DNA from: Phaeobacter gallaeciensis DSM 26640
Lineage (GTDB): Bacteria > Pseudomonadota > Alphaproteobacteria > Rhodobacterales > Rhodobacteraceae
Direction of reading: 5' to 3'
NCBI RefSeq assembly: GCF_000511385.1
Contig: NC_023137.1
Coordinates: 3,603,001-3,667,000, forward strand
DNA length: 64,000 bases
The notes beneath the pieces were generated by a model that did no database searches, was not told the origin of the DNA, and saw only the letters and a list, made by a program, of their open reading frames with translations. Positions 1 to 8,940 of the stretch are shown here, one piece after another (the first letter of the stretch is position 1; each line of letters opens with the position of its first letter). The position numbers and the translations under genes are program-made.

Positions 1-618
1 CCAGCAGTCTATGAGAAAATCAGGGCTGCGGGCGGGATTTGTATCGCCGATGAGGTGCAAACCGGGCTTGGGCGCTTAGGCGATTATTACTTCGGCTTTG
101 AACACCAGGGGGCTGCACCGGATATCGTTGTTCTGGGCAAACCGATTGGCAATGGCCATCCGCTTGGCGTCCTCGTCACCACCCGCGCCATCGCCGATAG
201 CTTTGCCCAGGGGCCGGAGTTTTTCTCGACCTTTGGTGGCTCCACCCTGTCCTGCCGCATCGGTACCGAAGTGTTGAATATTGTCGACGATGAAGGATTG
301 CAGGAAAACGCCCGCGAGCGCGGAGCAGATCTGATCAAAGGTCTACGTGACCTTCAGTCGCGCTATCAGGCAATCGGTGATGTGCGCGGTATGGGGCTGT
401 TCGTCGGAGTCGAGTTGATCCGTACCGATGGATCAGAGGCCTCAGAGATCTGCGCTTATGTCAAAAACCGGATGCGGGATCATCGCATCCTGATTGGCAG
501 CGAAGGCCCAAGCGACAATATCCTGAAAATTCGCCCGCCATTGACGATAGATGCAGAGGGGATTGAGATGATCCTGAAAACGCTGGACAGCATCCTGTCA
601 GAGCTGTCTGACCATTAA
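1..618 (+). CDS. Class III PLP-dependent aminotransferase, C-terminal part (5' end outside window)
   Basis: The reading frame is open from base 1, so the gene starts upstream of the window. About 205 C-terminal residues are present. The conserved Asp that contacts the PLP pyridine nitrogen is in GICIADEVQTGLGR, and the Schiff-base Lys is in VLGKPIGNGHPLG, the pattern of class III (omega/ornithine-type) transaminases. The tail with DNILKIRPPL resembles the aminotransferase half of the kinase-aminotransferase fusions and AGXT2/phospholyase-like proteins. The substrate cannot be decided from this fragment. A strong hairpin follows the stop codon. Confidence 0.88.
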   Translation, partial: PAVYEKIRAAGGICIADEVQTGLGRLGDYYFGFEHQGAAPDIVVLGKPIGNGHPLGVLVTTRAIADSFAQGPEFFSTFGGSTLSCRIGTEVLNIVDDEGLQENARERGADLIKGLRDLQSRYQAIGDVRGMGLFVGVELIRTDGSEASEICAYVKNRMRDHRILIGSEGPSDNILKIRPPLTIDAEGIEMILKTLDSILSELSDH

Positions 619-669
619 GCCACGCGCAGGCGGTATCGGCCTGTTCCGATGCCATCAGATGCCACGAAA

Positions 670-697
670 AAAGGCGGTGGAAAAATCCACCGCCTTT
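670..697. terminator. Bidirectional intrinsic terminator
   Basis: An 11-bp perfect stem (AAAGGCGGTGG / CCACCGCCTTT) with a 6-base loop lies between the convergent aminotransferase and the 60-residue membrane protein gene. The T-tract is better on the minus strand (six T), so it should end the small gene efficiently and may also serve the aminotransferase. Confidence 0.85.
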
Positions 698-719
698 CTT
701 AACGTTCTGACACAAGCAA

Positions 720-902
720 TTAGTTGCTTGCAACAGCCGCGCCGACAACAACCAGCAGCAGCAGCGGCAGAAGGATGCCGCTGGAGGAGCTTTCGGTTTG
801 CTCAACGATAACCGGCGCCTCAACGATCGGCTCAGCCAGGTTGCCCGCGGAAGCGGTCGAAGCAGCAGCAGTCAGAGCAGCAGCGATAACGAGTTTTTTC
901 AT
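720..902 (-). CDS. Small 60-residue exported or membrane protein, function unknown
   Basis: The start is set by a purine-rich AGG three bases upstream of ATG (GGAGGTTAAC-ATG); the longer upstream extension has no such site. Residues 1-19 form a classical signal peptide (MKK, hydrophobic core, ASA cleavage site). A short Pro/Val/Glu-rich linker with four Ser follows, then a C-terminal hydrophobic helix of about 16 residues (GILLPLLLLVVVGAAVA). Such a protein could be anchored in the inner membrane by its C terminus with only about 20 residues exposed. I do not recognise a named domain. The gene is monocistronic and closed by the terminator at 670-697. Confidence 0.72.
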   Translation of the reverse strand: MKKLVIAAALTAAASTASAGNLAEPIVEAPVIVEQTESSSSGILLPLLLLVVVGAAVASN

Positions 903-1043
903 GTTAACCTCCAAAAATATGCGCAGTTCAGTCCACCTGAACCACGCGCCCAAGACTTACCTCGTGATATTTTTCTAATCAGCAAAATCCCGGCATTGCA
1001 ATTGCTTGTTGCATGATTCGGTCCCCGGAATGGGTCGATGTCG

Positions 1044-1685
1044 TCAAATTAGCAACACTTGAGTGCCCACTTTCGTCAGCCCAAATAGCTCTGAAATATG
1101 CTCATTATAAAGGCCAATACAGCCATTGGACGACTTACGTCCAATCTTGCGTGTATCGTGGGTTCCGTGGATTCGGTAATACTTCCAGCTGAGATACAAA
1201 GCGTGGGTTCCGAGCGGATTGTCCGGCCCCGGCGGAATATAGGCTGGCCACTCAGGATTACGTTTGCGCATGTTCGGAGTTGGCGCCCAGCCGGGTCCAT
1301 CAACCTTGCGAATGATCTTCGTCCGACCGCGCCGCGTCAGATCATCAGAGAGCGGTACCGAAGATGGGAACAGCTTATAGACGCTTTGATCTTCAGACCA
1401 GAAATGCAGGGCACGGCTGTCGATATCAACCAGCACGGCCCCGTTGCGCAGGCTGTCGAAGTAGGGGCGCCAATCCTTGGATCGGAATGCGGAGATATTG
1501 CGCTGCACCGGCGGCTCGGGCTCAGGCGGCGGGCGAAGAGGGTCGAACCCCTCCGCGACGGTATCCGCTGCATCCTGGGCCCAGCCTGTGCTGGCAACAC
1601 CACCACCAACCAGCGAAGCGCCGGCAAACGCGGATCCGGCAATAAACTGCCGTCTTGAAAGAATATCGAAGGGGCTGCGGGTCAT
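1044..1685 (-). CDS. L,D-transpeptidase (YkuD domain) with Tat-type signal
   Basis: The 213-residue product probably forms 3-3 peptidoglycan cross-links or attaches proteins to peptidoglycan in the periplasm. An N-terminal twin-arginine motif (SRRQF, residues 10-14) precedes a hydrophobic stretch and a cleavable region near residue 36, so export by Tat is likely. A Pro-rich linker (residues 48-60) leads to a YkuD domain with the catalytic HGT (His173) and SSNGCIGL (Cys189). The ATG at 1685 puts the twin arginines at the N terminus; upstream in-frame sequence does not look coding. A second L,D-transpeptidase lies 1.3 kb away. Confidence 0.88.
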   Translation of the reverse strand: MTRSPFDILSRRQFIAGSAFAGASLVGGGVASTGWAQDAADTVAEGFDPLRPPPEPEPPVQRNISAFRSKDWRPYFDSLRNGAVLVDIDSRALHFWSEDQSVYKLFPSSVPLSDDLTRRGRTKIIRKVDGPGWAPTPNMRKRNPEWPAYIPPGPDNPLGTHALYLSWKYYRIHGTHDTRKIGRKSSNGCIGLYNEHISELFGLTKVGTQVLLI

Positions 1686-1852
1686 GACTTTTCCAAACTG
1701 CGGAGATATGCATTCGTTATACCGTATCTTATGGCGCGAATGCCTCAGTCGCAAATCAAACCATCCAGCGATGATCAATTCACCGCTGACAGGTTTGCGC
1801 CTATGCCACAGCCGGGGTATTGGAGCAGCCAGCAAATGAAGCAAGGTGTAGT

Positions 1853-2344
1853 ATGACACGTGTATTTCTGATCCTTATCGCCGGGCTGATGACCCTTGTC
1901 GCAGCCTGTGCACCTGTCCCCGATGGCAGCACGGGCGGCAGCGTGTATCGGATCCGTAACGCCGACAAGGTGCAGCTGCGGATGCTCGACTCGGTCAATG
2001 CCCTCCGCGAGGCGGCAGGTCGTCCCACCGTTCAGCTGAACCCGCAGCTGACCGCTGCGGCGGCCACCCATTCGCGCGATATGTCGGTGCAGAATCGGCC
2101 CTGGCATTTTGGCTCCGATGGCTCTTCGCCGCTGGACCGTGTGGCCCGCGCAGGCTTCACTGGCACCATGATCGGCGAAACGATCTCGGAAACCTATGAA
2201 TCCGAACTGCAGACACTGACGGCCTGGATGGAATTGCCCGCAACCCGGTCTGTCATCATGGACCCCAAAGCACGCACGATGGGCTTTTCCTGGTTTCAGG
2301 AATCCAACGGCAAGATCTGGTGGACCCTGGTGATGGGCAGCTGA
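1853..2344 (+). CDS. CAP-domain (SCP/PR-1) lipoprotein
   Basis: A lipoprotein signal is visible at the N terminus (hydrophobic run then LVAAC), so the 163-residue protein is probably lipidated. The rest matches the bacterial CAP fold: an ALREAAGRPTVQLNPQLTAAAATHSRDM stretch cut here as ALREAAGRP and THSRDM, a WHFGSDGSSPLDRVARAGF segment, and the ending WWTLVMGS. The ATG at 1853 is chosen because the lipobox follows at the normal distance. It is divergent from the L,D-transpeptidase at 1044-1685 and followed by a terminator. The role of such bacterial CAP proteins is mostly unknown; the two flanking transpeptidases suggest an envelope role, which is inference. Confidence 0.82.
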   Translation: MTRVFLILIAGLMTLVAACAPVPDGSTGGSVYRIRNADKVQLRMLDSVNALREAAGRPTVQLNPQLTAAAATHSRDMSVQNRPWHFGSDGSSPLDRVARAGFTGTMIGETISETYESELQTLTAWMELPATRSVIMDPKARTMGFSWFQESNGKIWWTLVMGS

Positions 2345-2377
2345 TCCGGCGCTTTCGCCACAGCCAAAAAATGACAA

Positions 2378-2409
2378 AGGCCCGATCTGCCATTCAGGCA
2401 ATCGGGCCT
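2378..2409. terminator. Intrinsic terminator between convergent genes
   Basis: AGGCCCGAT at 2378-2386 pairs with ATCGGGCCT at 2401-2409, with inner TGCC/GGCA pairing that tightens the loop. It sits between the CAP lipoprotein (plus) and the second L,D-transpeptidase (minus). The T-tract is short and interrupted. Confidence 0.7.
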
Positions 2410-2459
2410 ATTCTATTGAGCTGCGACCTGCGGTGATGATGGACATACTGTCCACGCGG

Positions 2460-2978
2460 TTACGGGCGCAGGGTGATCACCGTACCATCGCGAACCATCG
2501 CGTAGATTTCTTCAATCTCATCATTCGTGACGGCAATGCAGCCCGCGGTCCAGTCGTCCACGCGCGCCGCGCGCTTGCGCGCCTTTGCATTATTAGGCTC
2601 ACCGTGGATGAAAATCTCACCTCCCGGTTTTTTGCCCATCGCGGCGGCTTTCGCCCGGTCCTGCGCGTTGGGATAGGAAATCCCGATTGACAGGTGATAG
2701 CGGCTATTGGGATTGCGCCGGTCAATCAGATAGGTGCCTTCGGGTGTTTTACCGTCACCTTCGATTTGCTTGTGACCAAGCGGAGCAAAGCCAAGCTCCA
2801 TATCATATTCGCGCAGAATATCCTCATGATGAAGAAGATAGACCTTGCGCGCGCCCTTGTTCACGACGACCGAGGTCACCTCGGGCCCGTTATAGCTGCG
2901 AAATTTACTTGGACCGGAGCTGCACCCTGCCAGCCCAAGGGTCACCGCAGCGCCCAGTCCGAATGTACGTCTGTCCAT
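2460..2978 (-). CDS. L,D-transpeptidase (YkuD domain) lipoprotein
   Basis: A 172-residue product beginning MDRRTFGLGAA with a lipobox LAGC (Cys19), so it is probably a lipoprotein. The YkuD catalytic residues are visible: IHGEP (His125) and DWTAGCIAVT (Cys147). The ATG at 2978 places the lipobox correctly; the upstream in-frame extension is Arg-rich and non-coding in character. It differs from the transpeptidase at 1044-1685 in its anchoring (lipid rather than Tat-exported soluble), so the two are probably not redundant copies. Confidence 0.88.
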   Translation of the reverse strand: MDRRTFGLGAAVTLGLAGCSSGPSKFRSYNGPEVTSVVVNKGARKVYLLHHEDILREYDMELGFAPLGHKQIEGDGKTPEGTYLIDRRNPNSRYHLSIGISYPNAQDRAKAAAMGKKPGGEIFIHGEPNNAKARKRAARVDDWTAGCIAVTNDEIEEIYAMVRDGTVITLRP

Positions 2979-3042
2979 TATATTAGGTCTCTGCCTGATT
3001 TGCCTCAATTTCCAACTACTATCTTCGCGGGAAAAATCAAAA

Positions 3043-3852
3043 TCACTTCTTCTCCTGCGGCGGCTGCAAGGCCGCGATCTGCTGCTCAATTGCCTCTAAC
3101 CGGGCCAAAACCAGATCGCGATAGGCATCGGTGCGTTCGCCTTCTTCCTCGTGATGGGCATCCTGCATGGAATTCACGATCAGACCCACCAACAGGTTCA
3201 CAACCGCAAAGGTGGTCACCATGATAAATGGCACGAAGAAAGCCCAGGCGTAGGGGTAGATCTCCATCACCGGCCGCACGATCCCCATGGACCAGCTTTC
3301 CAAAGTCATGATCTGGAACAGGGAATAGGCGCTTAGTGCAAGATTGCCGAACCAATCAGGAAAACTCTCCGCAAAGAGCTTCGTCGCAATAACTGACCCG
3401 ATGTAGAAAATGATGGCCATCAGAAGGAACACCGAGCCCATGCCCGGCAAAGCGGTGATAAACCCTTCGACCACGCGGCGCAGGCGCGGCGCGACGGAGA
3501 TGACGCGCAGCACCCGCAGGATACGCAGCGCCCGCAGCACCGAGATTCCCTGTGCACCAGGCAGAAAGGCGATGCTGACAATTACAAAGTCGAAGATGTT
3601 CCAGCCCCGCAGGAAAAACCGCAGCCGCTGTACCCAAAGCTTCGCCAGCAGCTCAACGACAAAAATCGCCAGACAAAGCTGATCAACGAAAAGAACAACA
3701 GCCCCAAATCGGGACATGATCGTATCTGAGGTTTCCATCCCCAGCGTGACCGCATTGATCAGGATCACAGCTGTGATGAAGTTGCCAAAGCCATCGCTGG
3801 AAATAAGCGTCCCAAGCCGCTGGGTCAGGGATTGTTTTGCGCTGGTGCTCAC
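3043..3852 (-). CDS. Bacterial voltage-gated sodium channel (NaChBac/NaVSp type)
   Basis: A single-domain, six-helix channel subunit of 269 residues that should assemble as a tetramer. S1 is about 23-41, S2 52-73, S3 84-98. S4 (103-126) carries the repeated Arg voltage sensor at 107, 110, 113 and 116. S5 is about 138-160, then the pore helix with selectivity filter TLESWS (183-188), the signature of the NaChBac sodium-selective family. S6 is about 203-229, followed by an acidic neck and a C-terminal coiled-coil-like helix (240-263). The GTG at 3852, five bases after the methyltransferase stop and preceded by GGGGTGA, is the best start. NaVSp1 of Ruegeria (Silicibacter) pomeroyi is the known relative. 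Confidence 0.9.
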   Translation of the reverse strand: MSTSAKQSLTQRLGTLISSDGFGNFITAVILINAVTLGMETSDTIMSRFGAVVLFVDQLCLAIFVVELLAKLWVQRLRFFLRGWNIFDFVIVSIAFLPGAQGISVLRALRILRVLRVISVAPRLRRVVEGFITALPGMGSVFLLMAIIFYIGSVIATKLFAESFPDWFGNLALSAYSLFQIMTLESWSMGIVRPVMEIYPYAWAFFVPFIMVTTFAVVNLLVGLIVNSMQDAHHEEEGERTDAYRDLVLARLEAIEQQIAALQPPQEKK

Positions 3853-3857
3853 CGGTT

Positions 3858-5105
3858 TCACCCCACGTAGGAAAAGCTGGCCGCCAGTTCGCAATGCGAA
3901 GACCAGCGGAATTGATCGACCACCTGTACCCAATCCAGACGGTAGCCGCCATCCGTCAGGATCTTGGCATCACGGGCAAAGGTAACGGGATTACAGGACA
4001 CATAGGCAACCCGCTTGGTTCGTGCAGCAACCAACTGCGTTACCTGTGCTTCGGCACCTGCGCGGGGCGGGTCGATCACGGCGACATCAAACGCCGCCCC
4101 AAAGGGGTTGAGATCCTCTGCCAGAAGCGGATTGCGAAACAGATCACGGGTTTCGGTTGTGACCTTTTTCAGCCCTTTGGCTTGTCGCCAGCCGGCATCA
4201 AGCGCGCGCAGCATACTGCCTTCACCCTCGACCGCGTGCACCTCTGCATGTTTCGCAAGCGGCAGGGTGAAGGTGCCGCAGCCAGCGAATAGATCCACGA
4301 TGCGTTTCGCACCAGCCACACAGTCCTCAACCGCCGCAAGAAGTGCGGCTTCGCCGTCGCGCGTTGCCTGCAAAAATGCACCCGGCGGCGGGCAGACATG
4401 GGCCGGTCCAAACGGTTGGGTTGGTGCCTGCTCCATACCGATCAACTCATCCTCCCAGGTCAGACGCGCTATATGATGGGCATCAACAACCTGTGCCAAC
4501 GCAATACGCAAGGGACCATCCAGCGGTTTGCCATTGGTCACCAGCACGTCCACACCAACCTCAGACAGGGTCACGGTTACCGAGAGCGGTGCCTTACGAC
4601 TGGCGCCCACCATGGCCAGTGCCTCTGCCATAGGGATGGCGGACAGCAGCTGCGGTGCCAGCAATTGGCAGTCAGGAATTTCCGTAATCACCCCGGAGGC
4701 GCGCCCATGGAACCCGGCCATCGCCCCCTTTTTTGTGCGGCGCACTGACAAGGTAGCACGACGACGCGATTGTGGCGGTGAGGTGTGGATCGGGCGGAAT
4801 TCCGCCTCAAGCCCCTGCGCCGCCAGCGCATTACGAACGATGTCGACTTTCCAGTTCGCAACAAAATCATCTGTCGCGTGTTGCAGCTGGCAACCACCGC
4901 AGGATTTATAGTGCCGACAGGGCGCCTGGACACGCATCTCCGACGGGCTTTCGATGCGAATATCGCCGAGTTGGTGCCCGTCGCGAATACCGCTGACGGT
5001 CTCCCCCGGCAGCGTGCGCGGTGCAAAAAGCGGGCCTTCGGCGACCCCGTCGCCCTGATGGCCCAGACGAATGATTGTGGCTGTGGTTCTAGCTGCATGT
5101 GTCAT
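3858..5105 (-). CDS. Class I SAM-dependent RNA m5U methyltransferase (RlmCD/TrmA family)
   Basis: Predicted to methylate C5 of a uridine in RNA. The 415-residue protein has a TRAM-like N terminus, then a likely iron-sulfur cluster motif CRHYKSCGGC with a further Cys in PDCQLL. SAM motif I is DLFAGCGTFTLPLA, motif IV is VIDPPRAGAE, and the catalytic nucleophile is in YVSCNPVTFARD near the C terminus. ATG at 5105 fits the family N terminus (THAARTTATIIRLGHQGDG). It lies upstream of the sodium channel gene with a 5-bp gap, so the two are probably cotranscribed. The target base (23S 747, 1939 or tRNA) cannot be read from the sequence. Confidence 0.88.
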   Translation of the reverse strand: MTHAARTTATIIRLGHQGDGVAEGPLFAPRTLPGETVSGIRDGHQLGDIRIESPSEMRVQAPCRHYKSCGGCQLQHATDDFVANWKVDIVRNALAAQGLEAEFRPIHTSPPQSRRRATLSVRRTKKGAMAGFHGRASGVITEIPDCQLLAPQLLSAIPMAEALAMVGASRKAPLSVTVTLSEVGVDVLVTNGKPLDGPLRIALAQVVDAHHIARLTWEDELIGMEQAPTQPFGPAHVCPPPGAFLQATRDGEAALLAAVEDCVAGAKRIVDLFAGCGTFTLPLAKHAEVHAVEGEGSMLRALDAGWRQAKGLKKVTTETRDLFRNPLLAEDLNPFGAAFDVAVIDPPRAGAEAQVTQLVAARTKRVAYVSCNPVTFARDAKILTDGGYRLDWVQVVDQFRWSSHCELAASFSYVG

Positions 5106-5192
5106 GGCCGCTGCATACCCTGCGACCGCCGCATGCAAAAGAAAAATGCGCAGCCCTCGCGGGAGCGACGGCTGCGATGGGTCATACGGCGT

Positions 5193-7061
5193 CTATTCCG
5201 CAGCATCCCGCGGCAGTGAGCTCCCGGCCTGATCATCAGCCTCCGTCCGGATGAAACCACCAGACTGCCGCGCCCAGAACTGCGCATACAAACCGCCCTG
5301 TTCCAGCAATGCGTCATGCGTGCCCGCCTCCGCGATGCGTCCCTGATCCATGACGATGATCCGGTCCATTTCGCTCAACGTGGACAGACGATGCGCAATC
5401 GCCAGAACGGTTTTCCCCTGCATTACTCGCTCAAGTGCGGACTGAATGGCTGCTTCCACCTCTGAATCAAGGGCCGAGGTCGCCTCATCCAGTACAAGAA
5501 TAGGCGCATCTTTCAGGATCGCGCGCGCCAGCGCGATACGCTGCCGCTGACCACCAGACAGCTTCACTCCGCGTTCGCCGAGATGAGCATCATAGCCGGT
5601 GCGACCCTGCCCATCCTCCAGATCAAGGATGAACTCATGCGCTTCGGCTTTTTGCGCGGCGGCGATCAGCTCCAACTCGCTGGCGTCAGGTCGGCCATAC
5701 AAAATGTTGTCCCGCGCCGAACGATTGAACATCGCCGTTTCCTGCGTGACCATGCCGATCTGACTGCGCAACGAATTCTGTGTGACCTCTGCGATATCCT
5801 TCCCATCAATCAGGATCTGACCAGATTCCCCGTCATAGAGCCGTAGCAAAAGCGAAACGAGTGTCGACTTCCCCGCCCCGGAGGCCCCAACAATTCCAAG
5901 TTTTTCCCCCGGTGCAATGGTCAGCGAGACATCCTGAATGCCGCCGATATCGCGCCCATACGCAAAACCGACCTCGCGAAACTCAATCTGCCCTTCGGTG
6001 ACATTCAGCACCTCAGCCGCTGCTTGATCCTCAACCCGGTCGGGCCGGGTCAGGGTCGTCATGCCATTCTCGATCTCACCAATGTTGGAATAGATTGCCA
6101 TCAGGGTGAAACTGACCCACCCCGTCATCTGAGCAATACGCACGGACACCGCACCAGCTGCGACGATATCACCTTCGCTTGCCATCCCGTCGCGCCACAG
6201 CACCAGCGTCGCGCCAATCAACAAGACTGGCAGTACGCCCGCCAGTGTCATCAGACAAAACCGGAAACTCGCCGACAGATACCCGAAATGCAGCGCCTTG
6301 GTGCGGAAATCCGCCATGGAGTCCTGCGCCGTACGCTCCTCAAAATCACCGTGGGCAAACAGCTTCACCGTTTTGATGTTGGTGATCGTATCAACCACCT
6401 GCCCCGACACCATTGCCCGCGCCCCAGCTCGCGCAGCGGAGCGTTTGCGAATACGTGGCAAAAACCAGCGGATGGTGGCGAAATAGCCAACCAGCCAAAC
6501 CACGAACAGGCCGGTAATCCGCCAGTCAATCGCACCCAGCAGCGCCAGCGCCCCCAGAAGCGAGGCCAGCGCAAAGGCAACCACGTTGATCATCTCAACC
6601 GCAACCGAGGTCACCGCATTGGCTGTCTGCATCTGTTTCTGCGCGATACGACCCGCAAAATCATCGTCGAAGAAGCGCACCGATTGGCCCATGGTCCAGC
6701 GATTAAGCCGCGACAGCACCAGCGGGTTGACGTTTGGCTGCACGATGATTGCATTGGATGCCGCAGACAGGCCAAATAGGATCGGTCGCAGCAGTAGGAA
6801 AAATCCCAGCGCCCCTGCAATGATCACAAGATTACCGACAGAGAAAAACTGCCCCGGCCCGCTGGAAATCGCGGTATCAATCACCAGACCCAGGATATAG
6901 GCCGTCCCTGCTTCCATCCCGCCAGCCAGCGCTGAACAGAACGCGGCCAGCGCAAGCATTGGCCAGGCCCCTGAAAGGCACCAGCGCAGAAAGCCCCCAA
7001 GCCGATTGGGCGGCGGGCCCTTGGCGGGTTGAAATGCGTCGATCAAATTGCCGAGTTTCAT
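5193..7061 (-). CDS. ABC exporter, fused permease-ATPase (second subunit)
   Basis: A 622-residue half-transporter: about six transmembrane helices in residues 30-320, then an ATPase domain with Walker A GASGAGKSTL, signature LSGGQRQRIALARA, Walker B ILVLDEATSALDSE and the switch His in AIAHRLST. Its ATG overlaps the stop of the upstream ABC gene by 4 bases (ATGA), so translation is coupled and the two similar but non-identical proteins probably form a heterodimer. The substrate is unknown. Both ATP sites look canonical, unlike many heterodimeric exporters with one degenerate site. Confidence 0.9.
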   Translation of the reverse strand: MKLGNLIDAFQPAKGPPPNRLGGFLRWCLSGAWPMLALAAFCSALAGGMEAGTAYILGLVIDTAISSGPGQFFSVGNLVIIAGALGFFLLLRPILFGLSAASNAIIVQPNVNPLVLSRLNRWTMGQSVRFFDDDFAGRIAQKQMQTANAVTSVAVEMINVVAFALASLLGALALLGAIDWRITGLFVVWLVGYFATIRWFLPRIRKRSAARAGARAMVSGQVVDTITNIKTVKLFAHGDFEERTAQDSMADFRTKALHFGYLSASFRFCLMTLAGVLPVLLIGATLVLWRDGMASEGDIVAAGAVSVRIAQMTGWVSFTLMAIYSNIGEIENGMTTLTRPDRVEDQAAAEVLNVTEGQIEFREVGFAYGRDIGGIQDVSLTIAPGEKLGIVGASGAGKSTLVSLLLRLYDGESGQILIDGKDIAEVTQNSLRSQIGMVTQETAMFNRSARDNILYGRPDASELELIAAAQKAEAHEFILDLEDGQGRTGYDAHLGERGVKLSGGQRQRIALARAILKDAPILVLDEATSALDSEVEAAIQSALERVMQGKTVLAIAHRLSTLSEMDRIIVMDQGRIAEAGTHDALLEQGGLYAQFWARQSGGFIRTEADDQAGSSLPRDAAE

Positions 7062-8896
7062 TCTGCTGCCTCGATATTCAGGAACCCGCCGGATTGACGT
7101 GCCCAGAACTGGGCATATAGGCCCTCTGAGCGCAAAAGCACGTCATGCGTTCCCTCTTCAACAATCCGTCCATCATCCAGCACCAGGATGCGATCCATCT
7201 GAGCAATGGTGGACAGGCGATGCGCAATCGCGATCACCGTCTTGCCCTGCATCATCCCATAAAGCGTTTGCTGAATTTCAGCCTCTACCTCAGAATCCAG
7301 AGCAGAAGTGGCCTCGTCTAGGATCAAAATTGGCGCGTCTTTCAGAATGACACGGGCCAAAGTAACCCGCTGACGCTGGCCACCCGACAATTTCACCCCG
7401 CGCTCCCCGACATGTGCGTCATAGCCGCGACGTCCCTCCGGGTCTTCCAGATCCAGAATGAACTCATGCGCCCGTGCTTGCTTTGCCGCCTCGATCATCT
7501 CTGCCTCGGTGGCATCAGGGCGACCATAAAGCAGATTGTCGCGGACTGACCGGTGCAGCAATGCGCTATCCTGCTGCACCATGCCGATCTGGCTGCGCAG
7601 ACTATCCTGCGTCGCCATGCGGATGTCCTGACCGTCGATCAGGATCGCACCGCCCTCAGGATCGTAAAACCGCAGCAACAGCTTCACCAGCGTGGATTTC
7701 CCTGCACCGGAACGCCCGATCAGGCCGATCTTTTCGCCCGCGCGGATGTTCAGGCTGATCCGATCCAAACCACCAGAGCCGCGCCCGTAGTGATGTGAAA
7801 GCTCACGCAGCTCCACCGCACCTTCACGCAGATCAAGCGGTGTTGCATTGGCCGCATCCACCAGATCGATCGGCTGAGCGATGGTTTCCATCCCCTCTGC
7901 CACAACACCAAGCTGGCGGAAGAAGGTGGTTAGCGCCCACATGATCCAACCCGTCATCGCATTGAGGCGCAGTGTCAGCGCAGTCGCAGCCGCAACCACC
8001 CCGACCGAGGCAAGGCCCTGCATCCACAGCAGAATTGCCCAACCGACAACACCGACGATCAACAATCCATTCAACGTCACCAGCGCGGCATCCATGACGG
8101 TGTAGAGCCGCATCTCAGCCTGGAACGTCTTGCGTGTGCCCTCAATGGCTTCTTTGGCATAGGTCAGTTCGGTGTTGTGATGGGCGAACATCTTCACCGA
8201 ATGAATATTGGAATAGCTGTCCACAACCCGGCCCGTTACGGTAGAGCGCGCATCAGATGCCGCCTGACTGGCCGGTCCCACCCGGCGCACGGTCCAGCGG
8301 ATCAGCACCGCATAGAGCGCGAACCAAACCAAGAGCGGCAGCAACAGTCGGATGTCCGCGAGCCACAGCAACAGCGCCGCCCCCACCAAATAGGCAAGCG
8401 CAAAGGTGATCGCGTCGAAAACCTGAAACACCACCTCCCCGGCGGCGGGTGGGGTTTGCATAATCCGGTTGGCGATCCGACCGGCAAAATCATTCTCGAA
8501 CCAGCCAACTGATTGACGAAGAACATGTTTATGAGACCGCCAACGGATCAGCGTGCCGAAATTTGGCAGGATCGCATTGTTCAGCAACAACACATCGAAC
8601 AGCTGCAGCAACGGACGCACAGTCAGGATGAAAACCGCCAGCAGGATGAATTCCGTGCCGTGGTCCTGCCAGACCCTGGCCGGTTCACCGGACAACAGAT
8701 CAACCACCCGACCCATGTAATGGATCAAGCCAATTTCCACGCCAGCCACAATCACCGACATCAGCGCGGTGACTGCGAACACTTTTTTGAAAGGCTGCGA
8801 ATAGTCCTTCAGAAACGGCCACAGCTGCCGCGGCGGCGTGTCCGTTTCCGGATAGTCACAATAGGGGTCGATCAGATTTTCGAAAAAACGAAACAT
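7058..8896 (-). CDS. ABC exporter, fused permease-ATPase (first subunit)
   Basis: A 612-residue half-transporter starting MFRFFENLIDPY, with membrane helices in roughly residues 35-310 and an ATPase with Walker A GRSGAGKSTL, LSGGQRQRVTLARV, Walker B ILILDEATSALDSE and AIAHRLST. GGAG seven bases before ATG at 8896 serves as ribosome binding site. Alignable with the second subunit throughout, it is probably a product of old duplication. Its roughly 210-bp leader contains a short ORF and two hairpins (see separate entries), which suggests translational or attenuation control. Confidence 0.9.
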   Translation of the reverse strand: MFRFFENLIDPYCDYPETDTPPRQLWPFLKDYSQPFKKVFAVTALMSVIVAGVEIGLIHYMGRVVDLLSGEPARVWQDHGTEFILLAVFILTVRPLLQLFDVLLLNNAILPNFGTLIRWRSHKHVLRQSVGWFENDFAGRIANRIMQTPPAAGEVVFQVFDAITFALAYLVGAALLLWLADIRLLLPLLVWFALYAVLIRWTVRRVGPASQAASDARSTVTGRVVDSYSNIHSVKMFAHHNTELTYAKEAIEGTRKTFQAEMRLYTVMDAALVTLNGLLIVGVVGWAILLWMQGLASVGVVAAATALTLRLNAMTGWIMWALTTFFRQLGVVAEGMETIAQPIDLVDAANATPLDLREGAVELRELSHHYGRGSGGLDRISLNIRAGEKIGLIGRSGAGKSTLVKLLLRFYDPEGGAILIDGQDIRMATQDSLRSQIGMVQQDSALLHRSVRDNLLYGRPDATEAEMIEAAKQARAHEFILDLEDPEGRRGYDAHVGERGVKLSGGQRQRVTLARVILKDAPILILDEATSALDSEVEAEIQQTLYGMMQGKTVIAIAHRLSTIAQMDRILVLDDGRIVEEGTHDVLLRSEGLYAQFWARQSGGFLNIEAAE

Positions 8897-8940
8897 ACGG
8901 GTGCTCCAATAATTGAGCGTAGGGAATAGTCATGCGAATA

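Noticed and set aside
5193..8896. One degenerate ATP site in the exporter pair
   Set aside because: Both subunits show intact Walker A, signature, Walker B Glu and switch His, so degeneracy is not supported.
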